Part shown: positions 45,016-53,911 of the stretch, one piece after another
How the letters are laid out: every line of letters starts with the position of its first letter
Position numbering within the stretch: position 1 is the first letter of the stretch
Origin: Dichotomicrobium sp964540795
GTDB taxonomy: Bacteria; Pseudomonadota; Alphaproteobacteria; Rhizobiales; Rhodomicrobiaceae
DNA length: 64,000 nt
Direction: 5' to 3'
NCBI GenBank assembly: GCA_964540795.1
Contig: CAZINX010000002.1
Span: forward strand, 124,001 to 188,000
The notes under the pieces: generated by a model
What the model saw: the letters and a program-made list of their open reading frames with translations, nothing else
What the model was told of the DNA's origin: nothing
Database searches by the model: none
Program-made: the position numbers and the translations under genes

Positions 45016-46305
45016 TCATGCCACCTTCAGCAGCGCGTGCTTCTTCTTGCCCATCGAGAGCTTGATGACGCCGTCTTGAACATCCGACGGTCCAAGCTGC
45101 GCCTTTTCGTCACGCACCGGCTCGCCGTTGACGCGGACCGCACCGCCCTTGATGCCGCGGCGGGCCTCGCCGTTCGACGCCGCCAGACCGGCCAGCACGA
45201 ATGCGCCGAGCACGCCGAGCCCGCTTTCCAGATCCTCCCGCGACACCTCCACCGTGGGCAGCCCGCCGGCGATACCGCCCTGCTCGAAGGTTTGACGCGC
45301 CGTCTCCGCCGCCTCGCGCGCGGCTTCGGCGCCATGCGCCAGCGCGGTCGCCTCATCGGCCAGGCGCTTTTTCGCCTCGTTCAGCTCCGCGCCTTCAAGC
45401 GCCTCCAGCCGCGCGATCTCGTCGATCGGCAGCTCGGTGTAGAGCCGCAGGAAGCGCCCGACATCTGCATCCTCGGTGTTGCGCCAGAACTGCCAATAGT
45501 CATAGGGCGAGAGCATCTCGGGCGTGAGCCAGATCGCGCCAGACGCCGTCTTGCCCATTTTCGCGCCCGAGGCGGTGGTAAGCAGCGGCGTCGTCAACCC
45601 GAAAAGCTCGGGCTTGCCCATGCGCCGGCCCAGCTCCATGCCGTTGACGATGTTGCCCCACTGGTCCGAACCGCCCATCTGCAGCCGGCAGCCAAAGCGG
45701 TTGTAAAGCTCCACGAAGTCATACGCCTGCAGCAGCATGTAGTTGAATTCGATGAAGGTCAGCGGCTGTTCGCGCTCCAGGCGCAGGCGCACGGAATCGA
45801 AGGTCAGCATCCGGTTGATGGTGAAGTGCCGGCCATAATCCCGCAGGAACTCGATATAGCCCAGCTCATTCAGCCATTCGTCATTATCGACGAACAGCGC
45901 GCCATCCTCGCCGAAGTCGAGAAAGCGGTCGAAGATGCGCCCGATGCTGTCCTTATTCGCGGCGATCTGTTCTTCGCTGAGCAGCTGGCGCGTCTCGTCC
46001 TTGCCGGAGGGATCGCCGATCTTGGTGGTCCCGCCCCCCAGCAGCACGATCGGCCGGTGCCCGCATTTCTGCAGCCAGCGCAGCGTCATGATGCCAATGA
46101 GGCTGCCCACATGCAGGCTTTGCGCCGTCAGGTCGAAGCCGATATAACCTGTGACGCGCTCGGAGGCCAACAGATCGTCAAGGCCAGCCTCGTCGGTGCA
46201 CTGGTTGATGAAGCCGCGCTCGCGCAGGATATTGAGAAAGTCCGACTTGTAGGCGCGCGCGGGCGATGCTGGCTCGGCTTGGCGTGCGGTTTTGGTCTCG
46301 CTCAT
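45016..46305 (-). CDS. tyrS: Tyrosyl-tRNA synthetase
   Basis: TyrS attaches tyrosine to tRNA-Tyr. The 429-residue class I synthetase has the HIGH-like motif SLHVGSLIGI, KMSKS variant KMGKTASG and a C-terminal S4 RNA-binding domain with VRVNGEPVRDEKAQ. ATG 46305 (MSETKTARQAEP) was chosen; the frame runs beyond to 46920 inside the divergent anmK and is not coding. The divergent anmK start lies 133 bp away. The HVGS form is normal in alphaproteobacteria. Confidence 0.97.
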   Translation of the reverse strand: MSETKTARQAEPASPARAYKSDFLNILRERGFINQCTDEAGLDDLLASERVTGYIGFDLTAQSLHVGSLIGIMTLRWLQKCGHRPIVLLGGGTTKIGDPSGKDETRQLLSEEQIAANKDSIGRIFDRFLDFGEDGALFVDNDEWLNELGYIEFLRDYGRHFTINRMLTFDSVRLRLEREQPLTFIEFNYMLLQAYDFVELYNRFGCRLQMGGSDQWGNIVNGMELGRRMGKPELFGLTTPLLTTASGAKMGKTASGAIWLTPEMLSPYDYWQFWRNTEDADVGRFLRLYTELPIDEIARLEALEGAELNEAKKRLADEATALAHGAEAAREAAETARQTFEQGGIAGGLPTVEVSREDLESGLGVLGAFVLAGLAASNGEARRGIKGGAVRVNGEPVRDEKAQLGPSDVQDGVIKLSMGKKKHALLKVA

Positions 46306-46437
46306 GATCTCGCGTCCGGTTCTTGCAGGGCACGCGCCCCGAAACGGCGAAAGCCAAGCGCAAATCACGCGCATCGGCTGACAGCAACGGTCCTGTTGTT
46401 CGGGATCGCCAACAGATTTAACAGGTCCAAGCCCAAA

Positions 46438-47574
46438 ATGCACGCCAACAAATATGCTGAACCTGTGACCGCGCTGGGGCTGATGAGCGGCACTTCGCTC
46501 GATGGTGTGGATATCGCGCTGATCGAGACAGATGGCCACGCGGTCCAGCGCTTCGGGCCGGTGGGCGAGCGGCCTTTTACCGCGGAAGAGCGCGCCCTGT
46601 TGCGCGGCGCGCTGGCGGATGCGCAGGCGCTCAACGATCGCCACGCGCGGCCCGGCCGGCTGACCGAAGCCGAGGCGATGATTACCGACGCCTATGCGGA
46701 CACCATTCGTGATTTTCTCGCCGGGCGGGAGAGCGAGCCGGTCGCAGTCGTCGGCGTGCATGGCCAGACGGTGCTGCACCGGCCGCAGGACCGGCTGACG
46801 GTGCAACTTCTCGACGCCGACGCGCTGGCGCGGCGCTGCGGCCTGCCCGTGGTGCATGATCTGCGCGGCGCGGATGTCGCCGCGGGCGGTCAGGGCGCGC
46901 CGCTGGTGCCGGTGTTTCATCAGGCGCTGGCGCGCGCGGGCGGCTTTGACCTGCCGGTGGCGGTCGTGAATGTCGGCGGGGTCGCCAACGTCACCTGGAT
47001 CGGCGAAGGCGACACGCTGATGGCCTTTGATACCGGGCCGGGCAATGCGCTACTCGATGACTGGGTCAACCGGCATACCGGCGAGCCGATGGACCGCGAC
47101 GGCGCGCTCGCGGCAAACGGCACGATCAACGGGGAGGCGCTCGCCACGCTGGAAGCCGGCCTGAGCGACTATCTCGCGCAGGACCCGCCAAAATCGCTCG
47201 ACCGGCTCGACCTCGTGGCGGGCGACGCGCTCGACGGTCTGAGCGCTGAGGACGGCGCGGCGACCCTGACGGCCTTCACGGCGCGCTGTCTCGCCCGCGC
47301 GCTCGGCCACATGCCCGAAGCGCCAAAAAGCTGGATCGTCAGCGGCGGCGGCGCACGCAACCCGGCACTGCTGGCCGCGCTCGACGACGCCCTGCCCGGC
47401 AAGGTCACGAGGGCGGACAGCTTGGGCTGGCGCGGCGACTTCATTGAGGCGCAGGCCTTCGCCTTCCTCGCCGTGCGCAGCCTTCAGGGCCTGCCCATCA
47501 CCTTCCCCGGCACCACCGGCGCGCCGCAGCCAATGACCGGCGGCAGCCTGATCCGGCCCGAGCGCGCCGCCTGA
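46438..47574 (+). CDS. anmK: Anhydro-N-acetylmuramic acid kinase
   Basis: AnmK opens the 1,6-anhydro ring of recycled anhMurNAc and phosphorylates it to MurNAc-6-phosphate. The 378-residue protein has the ATP site LMSGTSLDGVDIAL, VHGQTVLHRP with the anhydro-sugar-binding region, AFDTGPGNALLDDW and VSGGGARNPALL. Start ATG 46438 (MHANKYAEPV) follows an AT-rich leader; the frame back to 45037 antisense to tyrS is spurious. AmgK and MurU, the next enzymes, are encoded at 16-18 kb. A MurNAc-6-phosphate phosphatase is not seen here. Confidence 0.95.
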   Translation: MHANKYAEPVTALGLMSGTSLDGVDIALIETDGHAVQRFGPVGERPFTAEERALLRGALADAQALNDRHARPGRLTEAEAMITDAYADTIRDFLAGRESEPVAVVGVHGQTVLHRPQDRLTVQLLDADALARRCGLPVVHDLRGADVAAGGQGAPLVPVFHQALARAGGFDLPVAVVNVGGVANVTWIGEGDTLMAFDTGPGNALLDDWVNRHTGEPMDRDGALAANGTINGEALATLEAGLSDYLAQDPPKSLDRLDLVAGDALDGLSAEDGAATLTAFTARCLARALGHMPEAPKSWIVSGGGARNPALLAALDDALPGKVTRADSLGWRGDFIEAQAFAFLAVRSLQGLPITFPGTTGAPQPMTGGSLIRPERAA

Positions 47575-47585
47575 CAGGACATCCC

Positions 47586-48497
47586 ATGAGCGAGCAGATC
47601 CCTTTCCAGAAGGAGATGCGCTTCGAATACGGCGTAACAAGCGAGGTCGCGCCGGGGGTGCGCCGGCTGGTCGCCCCGAACCCCGGCCCGATGACGGACC
47701 ACGGCACGAACACCTACATCATCGGCCGCGGCAGCGTGGCGGTGATCGACCCAGGCCCGGAAAGCCCGGATCATCTCCAGGCGCTGCTCGACGAGCTGGC
47801 GCGGGAGGGCGAGCGCGTTTCGCATATCCTGATCACCCACACGCATCTGGACCATTGCGCCGGGCTGGCCGCGCTGAAGGCCGCGACGGGCGCGCTGACC
47901 GCCGGCTTTGGCTCAGTCGGCCTGCGCCAGACCGACACGCTCGGCCCGTCCGGACGCAGCTTCGCCGATGGCCAATTCGCGCCGGACATCCCGCTGCGCG
48001 ACGGCGAGGTTCTATCCGGCGAAGGCTGGGAGATGACCGCGCTGCATACGCCGGGCCACGCCCCCGATCACCTGTGCTTCGAATATGCGCCAGCACGGGC
48101 GCTCTTCTCAGGCGATCATGTCATGGGCTGGAACACCAGCGTCATCGCGCCGCCGGAAGGGCACATGGGCGCGTATCTGGAGTCGCTGCATCGGCTGCTG
48201 GACTTCGGCCACACTGCCCATTTCCCAGGACACGGCGGATGGATCGATCAGCCGCAGCGGCTCGTCAAGGCGTACATCATGCACCGGCGCTGGCGCGAAA
48301 ACGAGATCGTGCAGGCCATGCAGGCCGGCGCGCCGTCGGTGCCAGAGATCACCGCGCGGGTCTATGCCGGGTTGCCGGAGCATCTGGAGCGCGCCGCGCA
48401 ACTATCGGTTTTGGCCCATCTTGAGCGTCTGGTCGAGACCGGGCGGGCGGAAAGCACCGGCCCGATCTCGCTTGAGGCGAGCTTCTGGCTGATCTGA
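47586..48497 (+). CDS. MBL-fold metallo-hydrolase, LACTB2-like
   Basis: The 303-residue protein has the metallo-beta-lactamase motifs THTHLDHCAG (HxHxDH), HTPGHAPDHL, SGDHVMGW and HFPGHGG, and a C-terminal winged helix (about 215-303) as in LACTB2-type proteins. LACTB2 is an endoribonuclease in animals, while bacterial relatives are unassigned; a glyoxalase II role is also possible. It starts 11 bp after anmK and is probably co-transcribed. No dedicated substrate can be assigned. Confidence 0.85.
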   Translation: MSEQIPFQKEMRFEYGVTSEVAPGVRRLVAPNPGPMTDHGTNTYIIGRGSVAVIDPGPESPDHLQALLDELAREGERVSHILITHTHLDHCAGLAALKAATGALTAGFGSVGLRQTDTLGPSGRSFADGQFAPDIPLRDGEVLSGEGWEMTALHTPGHAPDHLCFEYAPARALFSGDHVMGWNTSVIAPPEGHMGAYLESLHRLLDFGHTAHFPGHGGWIDQPQRLVKAYIMHRRWRENEIVQAMQAGAPSVPEITARVYAGLPEHLERAAQLSVLAHLERLVETGRAESTGPISLEASFWLI

Positions 48498-48525
48498 CGC
48501 GGGCAGCCTGGTTGCCGCCCCGTCC

Positions 48526-51500
48526 TCAGTGCCAGCGATCCTCCGCCGGATAGCCCAGCGTGACTCTGCCGATCGGCTCCTGCGCGGGCAGACCGTATTC
48601 GCGCCCGGCCAGCGCCAACTGGCACCAGAGATAATCCGCGTGGGACCAGCGGACCGTCAGCGCGAAAGCCTCCGGCACCGCATCCGGCTCAAGCCGGAGC
48701 GTCGCTGGCACGCGCCCGAACATGGAGCCTTTCACCTGGCCGGCCTGGAAGCCGCGCGGATGCATGTCGAGCGTCGTCAGCTTGGCCAGCAGATCGCGCG
48801 CCCGTGCGCCCGACACGCCGATCTCGGCGTAATATTCCGACACATCGACAAGCTGGTGGTGAGCGCCCTCGCAAGCCGAACGGACCGCATCTGATAAAGC
48901 GTCGCCTTTGCCGTCCACGGGGATAATCATCCACTCATCCGGGCCGAGCCAGAGGAGGCGCGCCATGTCGCCGGTCGTCATCGTGCAGGCCGCCTCGGGC
49001 AGCGTCACGCCCTGCTCCCCCAGCTTCGGCCCGATCGTGGCAGCATCGCCGCGCAGGATAAACCGCGTGCCGCCCGAAAGCGGGGTAAGCGCCGCAGCGC
49101 CGCCGCCGCCCGAAATTGCCTCGCGATGCGCAAGCGGGCCGCGCATGTAGGGCGCGGCCGCGGCCTGCGGCGCGGACACATTCTCATTGACCGGTTGCGG
49201 GTCCGGCAGCGTGGCGTCCTTGAGGAAATCGGTCTCGGTGATCGTCACGCGCTTGACCGGCCCCTTGCCCCAGCTGGCATAGAGCGTCTCGCCCATGCGC
49301 TCGCCGCCGCGCTCGACGAGAGCCAAGGCGAAGCCCCGCTTCAGCACCGGGCTGTAATAGGCCGAGGTGACGTGCCCGGCCTTCTTCACCGGCGGCACGT
49401 CCGCTTCCGGCGTGTCACGCAGATACGATCCTTCGACCAGCACATCTTCCGGGTTCTCGCTCAGCAGCCCGACAAGCTGCCAGCGATCGGCCCGCGCGGT
49501 GTCGGAGCGGGACAGCGAGCGCTTGCCGATGAAGTCGCCCGCCTTCTTCACTGCCCAGTCCATGCGCAGGTCGATTGGCGTGGTGGTGCCGTCGGTGTCC
49601 TGCCCGACGATGATGAAGCCCTTTTCCGCGCGCAGCAGGTGCATGCCTTCCGTGCCGTAGGGCGTCGCGCCGTACTTCGCGCCGGCGGCGAAGATGCGCT
49701 CGAACAGCCACTTGCCGTAGCAGGCCGGGACGTTGATCTCGTAGGACAATTCGCCGGTGAAGGAGATGCGGAAGACGCGCACCGGCACGCCGTCGATATG
49801 CGCCTCCTTCCAGCTCATGAACTTGAACGTCTCAGGGTCCGGGTCGAGGTCCGGGCACAGCTCGCCAACCAGCTTGGGCGAATGCGGGCCGCAGATGCTC
49901 GCCACCGCCCACTGCTCGGTGACTGAGGTGAGATAGACCTCCAAGTCCGGCCATTCGGTCTGCAGGTAGTCCTCCAGCCAGCTCAGCACACGCGCCGCGC
50001 CGCCGGTCGTGGTGGTCATGTGGAAATGGTCATCGGCGATGCAGGCGGTCACGCCGTCATCCATCACCATACCGTCCTCGCCCAGCATCAGCCCGTAGCG
50101 GGCGCGGCCCGGCGCAAGCTTCGTCCAGCTATTGGTGTAGACGCGGTTGAGGAACTCGCGCGCGTCCTTGCCGCGAATGTCGATCTTGCCGAGCGTGGAG
50201 GCATCGAGCACGCCGATGGCCGTGCGCGCGGCGTAGCATTCGCGCTGCAGCGCATCCTCGAAGCTTTCGCCGGCGCGCGGGTAAACGCGCGGGCGCAGCC
50301 AGTCGCCCACGATCTCGAACTGCGCGCCGTTGGCGACGTGCCAGTCATGCGCGGGCACCGTGCGGCGCGGCTCGAAGAAGTCGCCCGTGTGCTGCCCGGC
50401 GAGCGCGCCGAGCTGCACCGGCTTCCAGGGCTGGCGGTAGGTCGTGACGCCAATCTCGGCGACGGCCTTGTCCATCGTGTCCGCCAGCAAGCCGAAGGCG
50501 TTGACGCCGACCACCTTGCCCTGATCGGTGCCCATGCCGGTCGTCGTGTAGCGCTTGGCGTGTTCGACCGACTTGTAGCCTTCCTGCACCGCAAGCTTGA
50601 GGTCCTTGACCGTCACGTCATTCTGCAGATCAACGAAGGCGCGCTGCTTGTGCGCCGGCTTTGCGGAGATGGGGGACCAAGCGGCGCGGATCGCATACGG
50701 GATGCGGCGGATTTCCGGGGTGTCGATCTCCGGGGCATCGGCGGGCCTGGTCTCGAATCCGGCAGCTTTCGCAGCCTCGGCGCCGGCGCGCGCGCCCTCG
50801 CTCAGTCGCGCGGCGATGTCCATGACGCCATTGCAGCGTCCCGCGGAGGTCTCCGCCTGCCACGACTTGTAGGGGCGCATCGCGGCCAGTTCTTCGTCGT
50901 AACGCAGTTGCCCGCGCGACTGGGAAAACAGCGCGGCATTCGGCGACCAGCCGCCGGAGACGGCCAGCAGATCGCATTCGATGTCGTTTGGTTCGCCGTC
51001 AGGACGGCCATCGGCGGTGATCGGCTGAACGCCGGCGCTCTCGATGCGCTTGCGCCCGCGGGTACCGTCCACCGTCGCGCCCGCGTAGACCGGAATGTCG
51101 AGTTCACCCGCTGCCTTGCGCAGCGCCGGGTCGATGTCGTGGCGCATGTCGATGATGCCGGCGACATGCACACCCGCGCGCTTGAGGTCGAATGCCGTCT
51201 GCCAGGCATTGTTATTGTTGGTGAAAACCAGCGCCTTTTGCCCCGGCAACACCCCGTAACGGTGCAGATAGGTGCGCACCGCGCCCGCCAGCATGATGCC
51301 GGGACGGTCGTTGCCGTCGAACACCAGCGGGCGTTCGATCGCGCCGGTCGCCAGCACCACACGCCGCGCGCGGACCCGCCAGATGCGCTGGCGCGGAGCG
51401 CTGTCGTCGCGCTCGGCTTCGGGCAGATGGTCCTGCGGCTTTTCATGCAGGAAGACGAGATTGTCGTTGTAATAGCCAGTGGCGGCCGTGCGCTTCAGGA

Positions 51501-52245
51501 TCAGCGTCTCGGCGGCTTCCGCCAGTTCGGCCTCGGCCTGGCCCACCCACTCATGCGGGAGTTGCCCGCTGATGCGCGTGTCGCCGGGGTTCATCGACAA
51601 CAGCGAGCCGCCCAGTTGCGCCGTCTCCTCCGCAAGGATCACGCGCGCGCCAGAGCGCGCCGCCGACAGCGCAGCCATCAGCCCGGACGCGCCGCCGCCG
51701 ATGACCAGCACGTCGCAGTGCTTGTTGATGCTCTCGTAGCGGTCGGGGTCCGACCCTTCCGGCGCACGGCCCAAGCCGGCGGCCGCGCGGATCGCAGGCT
51801 CGAACCACGACCACTTGCCCGGCGGCCCCATGAAGGTCTTGTAGTAGAAGCCGGCTGGCAAAAACTGATGGAACAGGTCGTTGACCGCGCCGACATCGAA
51901 GCCGAGCGACGGCCAGCAGTTCTGCGCGCTCGCCTCCATCCCCTCGTAGATCTCGGCTTCCGTGGCGCGCGTGTTCGGGTCGGTGCGCACCATGTCCTTG
52001 CCGATCTGCACGAGCGCGGCGGGGTCTTCCGAGCCAGCTCCGAGAATGCCGCGCGGACGGTGATACTTGAAGCTGCGCGCGAGCATGTGCACGCCGTTGG
52101 CCAGCAACGCCGAGGCCAGCGTGTCGCCGGCGAAACCTTCATAGGTCTTGCCGTCGAAGGTGAAATTGACGGTCTTGCGCCGGTCGACGCGCCCACCGGC
52201 CGGAAGCCGGTAGGGTTGGCGCGATTTGGCAATCGGTCCGCTCAT
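48526..52245 (-). CDS. soxA: Sarcosine oxidase alpha-gamma fusion (SoxA-SoxG)
   Basis: The 1239-residue protein is longer than SoxA (about 970-1010). Residues 1-1000 are SoxA: an N-terminal plant-type ferredoxin-like domain (NFTFDGKTYEGFAGDTL), a NAD-binding GGGASGLMAALSAARSG and a C-terminal aminomethyltransferase region. Residues about 1034-1239 match the gamma subunit, including LWLGPDEWMIIPVDG, then DVSEYYAEIGVSGARARDLL. An Ala/Pro-rich linker joins them, and an in-frame ATG at 49146 marks the boundary. Heterotetrameric sarcosine oxidase yields glycine, H2O2 and methylene-THF. It overlaps soxD in ATGA. Confidence 0.9.
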   Translation of the reverse strand: MSGPIAKSRQPYRLPAGGRVDRRKTVNFTFDGKTYEGFAGDTLASALLANGVHMLARSFKYHRPRGILGAGSEDPAALVQIGKDMVRTDPNTRATEAEIYEGMEASAQNCWPSLGFDVGAVNDLFHQFLPAGFYYKTFMGPPGKWSWFEPAIRAAAGLGRAPEGSDPDRYESINKHCDVLVIGGGASGLMAALSAARSGARVILAEETAQLGGSLLSMNPGDTRISGQLPHEWVGQAEAELAEAAETLILKRTAATGYYNDNLVFLHEKPQDHLPEAERDDSAPRQRIWRVRARRVVLATGAIERPLVFDGNDRPGIMLAGAVRTYLHRYGVLPGQKALVFTNNNNAWQTAFDLKRAGVHVAGIIDMRHDIDPALRKAAGELDIPVYAGATVDGTRGRKRIESAGVQPITADGRPDGEPNDIECDLLAVSGGWSPNAALFSQSRGQLRYDEELAAMRPYKSWQAETSAGRCNGVMDIAARLSEGARAGAEAAKAAGFETRPADAPEIDTPEIRRIPYAIRAAWSPISAKPAHKQRAFVDLQNDVTVKDLKLAVQEGYKSVEHAKRYTTTGMGTDQGKVVGVNAFGLLADTMDKAVAEIGVTTYRQPWKPVQLGALAGQHTGDFFEPRRTVPAHDWHVANGAQFEIVGDWLRPRVYPRAGESFEDALQRECYAARTAIGVLDASTLGKIDIRGKDAREFLNRVYTNSWTKLAPGRARYGLMLGEDGMVMDDGVTACIADDHFHMTTTTGGAARVLSWLEDYLQTEWPDLEVYLTSVTEQWAVASICGPHSPKLVGELCPDLDPDPETFKFMSWKEAHIDGVPVRVFRISFTGELSYEINVPACYGKWLFERIFAAGAKYGATPYGTEGMHLLRAEKGFIIVGQDTDGTTTPIDLRMDWAVKKAGDFIGKRSLSRSDTARADRWQLVGLLSENPEDVLVEGSYLRDTPEADVPPVKKAGHVTSAYYSPVLKRGFALALVERGGERMGETLYASWGKGPVKRVTITETDFLKDATLPDPQPVNENVSAPQAAAAPYMRGPLAHREAISGGGGAAALTPLSGGTRFILRGDAATIGPKLGEQGVTLPEAACTMTTGDMARLLWLGPDEWMIIPVDGKGDALSDAVRSACEGAHHQLVDVSEYYAEIGVSGARARDLLAKLTTLDMHPRGFQAGQVKGSMFGRVPATLRLEPDAVPEAFALTVRWSHADYLWCQLALAGREYGLPAQEPIGRVTLGYPAEDRWH

Positions 52246-52619
52246 GCGCTTTCCTTCTCAGCGGTCTTGTCCACTGCAACCTTGGTCCCGTCATTGCCCG
52301 AGCCGTAGACCGGCTCGCCAGAGGGTGTCGCCAATCCCGGCGCGTCGATGTCGGGGCGCGGCTCGCCCATCTTGTAGATCGCGTAAATCTTGTCGGTCGA
52401 GGTGTCGCGCAAAACATTGAAGAACTTCCGGCAGCCAGCGGAATGGACCCAGCGCTCGGCGAACAGGCCCTTGGGGTTGTCGCGGATGAAGACGAACTCT
52501 GCCCACTCCTGGTCGCTCAGCGCCTCGCCATTGGTCGGCCGCGCGATATGCGCCTGCCCGCCATAAGAGAATTCGCTCTGATCGCGCGGGCCGCAATACG
52601 GACACTCGATGATGAACAT
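52242..52619 (-). CDS. soxD: Sarcosine oxidase subunit delta
   Basis: The small delta subunit binds zinc through Cys-6 and Cys-9 in IIECPYCGPRDQSEF, plus a later Cys/His pair (HSAGCRKFF). It interfaces with alpha in the tetramer. The 125-residue length includes a C-terminal extension (GLATPSGEPVYGS to the end) beyond the usual 95-100. It starts 18 bp downstream of the soxB stop; the soxA start overlaps its own stop. Order fhs-soxB-soxD-soxA is as in other alphaproteobacteria, minus a separate soxG. Confidence 0.94.
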   Translation of the reverse strand: MFIIECPYCGPRDQSEFSYGGQAHIARPTNGEALSDQEWAEFVFIRDNPKGLFAERWVHSAGCRKFFNVLRDTSTDKIYAIYKMGEPRPDIDAPGLATPSGEPVYGSGNDGTKVAVDKTAEKESA

Positions 52620-52637
52620 GGCTGTCCTCCCAGACGC

Positions 52638-53888
52638 CTAATGGGCCACGGCCGCTGCGCCGTGCTCGGCGACGAGCGCGCCGGAGTAAAAGCGCTCCAT
52701 CGTGAAGGGCGCGGCGATGTCATTCGGCTCGTCGTTGGCGACGAGGTCGGCGAATACGTGCCCGGAGCCGGGCGTCGCCTTCCAGCCGCCGGTGCCCCAG
52801 CCGCCGTTAACATAGAAGCCCTTTACCGGGGTTTTCGTGATGATCGGGCTGGCATCCGGGCAGACATCGACCGTGCCGCCCCACTGGCGCAACATGCGCA
52901 GACGGGAAAAGCTCGGGAACATGGACAACAGCGCGGAAAGCTGATGCTCGATCGTGTCCATGCCGCCGCGCTGAGTGTAGGACAGATAAGCGTCGATGCC
53001 CGCGCCGATGACAAGCTCGCCCTTGTCCGACTGGCTGCAATAGGCGTGCACCGCGTTCGACATGGTCACGCAGGGCATGACCGGCTTGACTGGCTCGGAG
53101 ACCAGGGCCTGCAGCGTGTGGCTCTCGATGGGCAGGCGCACGCCCGCCATGCGCGCGATGACGCTGGTGTGCCCGGCGGTGACGCTCGCCACGCGCGGGG
53201 TCTTGATCGTGCCGCGCGTTGTCTCGATCCCCGTGACCGCGCCGGCCTCGGTCTTGATGTCGGTCACCTCGCAGTTCTGAATGATGTCCACGCCGAGCGC
53301 GGAGGCCGCCCGCGCAAAGGCCCAGACCACCGCATCGTGCCGGTTGACGCCGCCGCGGCGCTGCAAGGTTGCGCCGATGATCGGAAACCGTGCGTCCGGC
53401 GAGATGTCGATCGGCGGGCAGAACTCCTTGACCTGCTTGGCGTCGAGATATTCGCTGTCGATGCCGTTGAGCCGGTTGGCCTCGACGCGGCGTTTCAGCA
53501 TCCGCGCCTCGCCATCGTCATGCGCCAGGTTCAGCACGCCGCGATGGCTCATCATGATGTTGAAGTTGAGCTTGCGGTCGAGCCCTTCCCAGAGCTTGAG
53601 CGCGTGCTCATAGATTGCCGCGCTTTCGTCGAACAGGTAGTTCGAGCGGATGATCGTGGTGTTGCGCCCGGCATTGCCGCCCCCGATCCACCCCTTTTCG
53701 ACGACCGCGATGTTGGTCATGCCGTGCTCGGAGGCGAGGTAATACGCGGTCGCCATGCCGTGACCGCCGCCGCCGATGACCACCGCGTCATAGCGGTCCT
53801 TCGGCTCGGCATCGCGCCAGGCCGGCTTCCAGCCCTTGTGACCGCGCAAGCCCTCGCGAAACAGGCGAAAGGCGGAATACTTCTGCAT
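52638..53888 (-). CDS. soxB: Sarcosine oxidase subunit beta
   Basis: The beta subunit carries FAD and covalent FMN and oxidises sarcosine. The 416-residue protein starts MQKYSAFRLFREGLRGHKGW, has the FAD fingerprint VVIGGGGHGMATAYYLAS and GGGNAGRNTTIIRSNY, and ends with the conserved NGGWGTGGWKATPGSG. ATG 53888 is preceded by GGAGG; the frame runs upstream into fhs. The fhs stop lies 23 bp above, so the genes form one transcript. Confidence 0.95.
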   Translation of the reverse strand: MQKYSAFRLFREGLRGHKGWKPAWRDAEPKDRYDAVVIGGGGHGMATAYYLASEHGMTNIAVVEKGWIGGGNAGRNTTIIRSNYLFDESAAIYEHALKLWEGLDRKLNFNIMMSHRGVLNLAHDDGEARMLKRRVEANRLNGIDSEYLDAKQVKEFCPPIDISPDARFPIIGATLQRRGGVNRHDAVVWAFARAASALGVDIIQNCEVTDIKTEAGAVTGIETTRGTIKTPRVASVTAGHTSVIARMAGVRLPIESHTLQALVSEPVKPVMPCVTMSNAVHAYCSQSDKGELVIGAGIDAYLSYTQRGGMDTIEHQLSALLSMFPSFSRLRMLRQWGGTVDVCPDASPIITKTPVKGFYVNGGWGTGGWKATPGSGHVFADLVANDEPNDIAAPFTMERFYSGALVAEHGAAAVAH

Positions 53889-53911
53889 GGCGCACCTCCG
53901 AAAGACGCCGC

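Noticed and set aside
45037..46437. Extension of the anmK frame leftward across tyrS
   Set aside because: It is antisense to tyrS; AnmK homology begins at the ATG at 46438.
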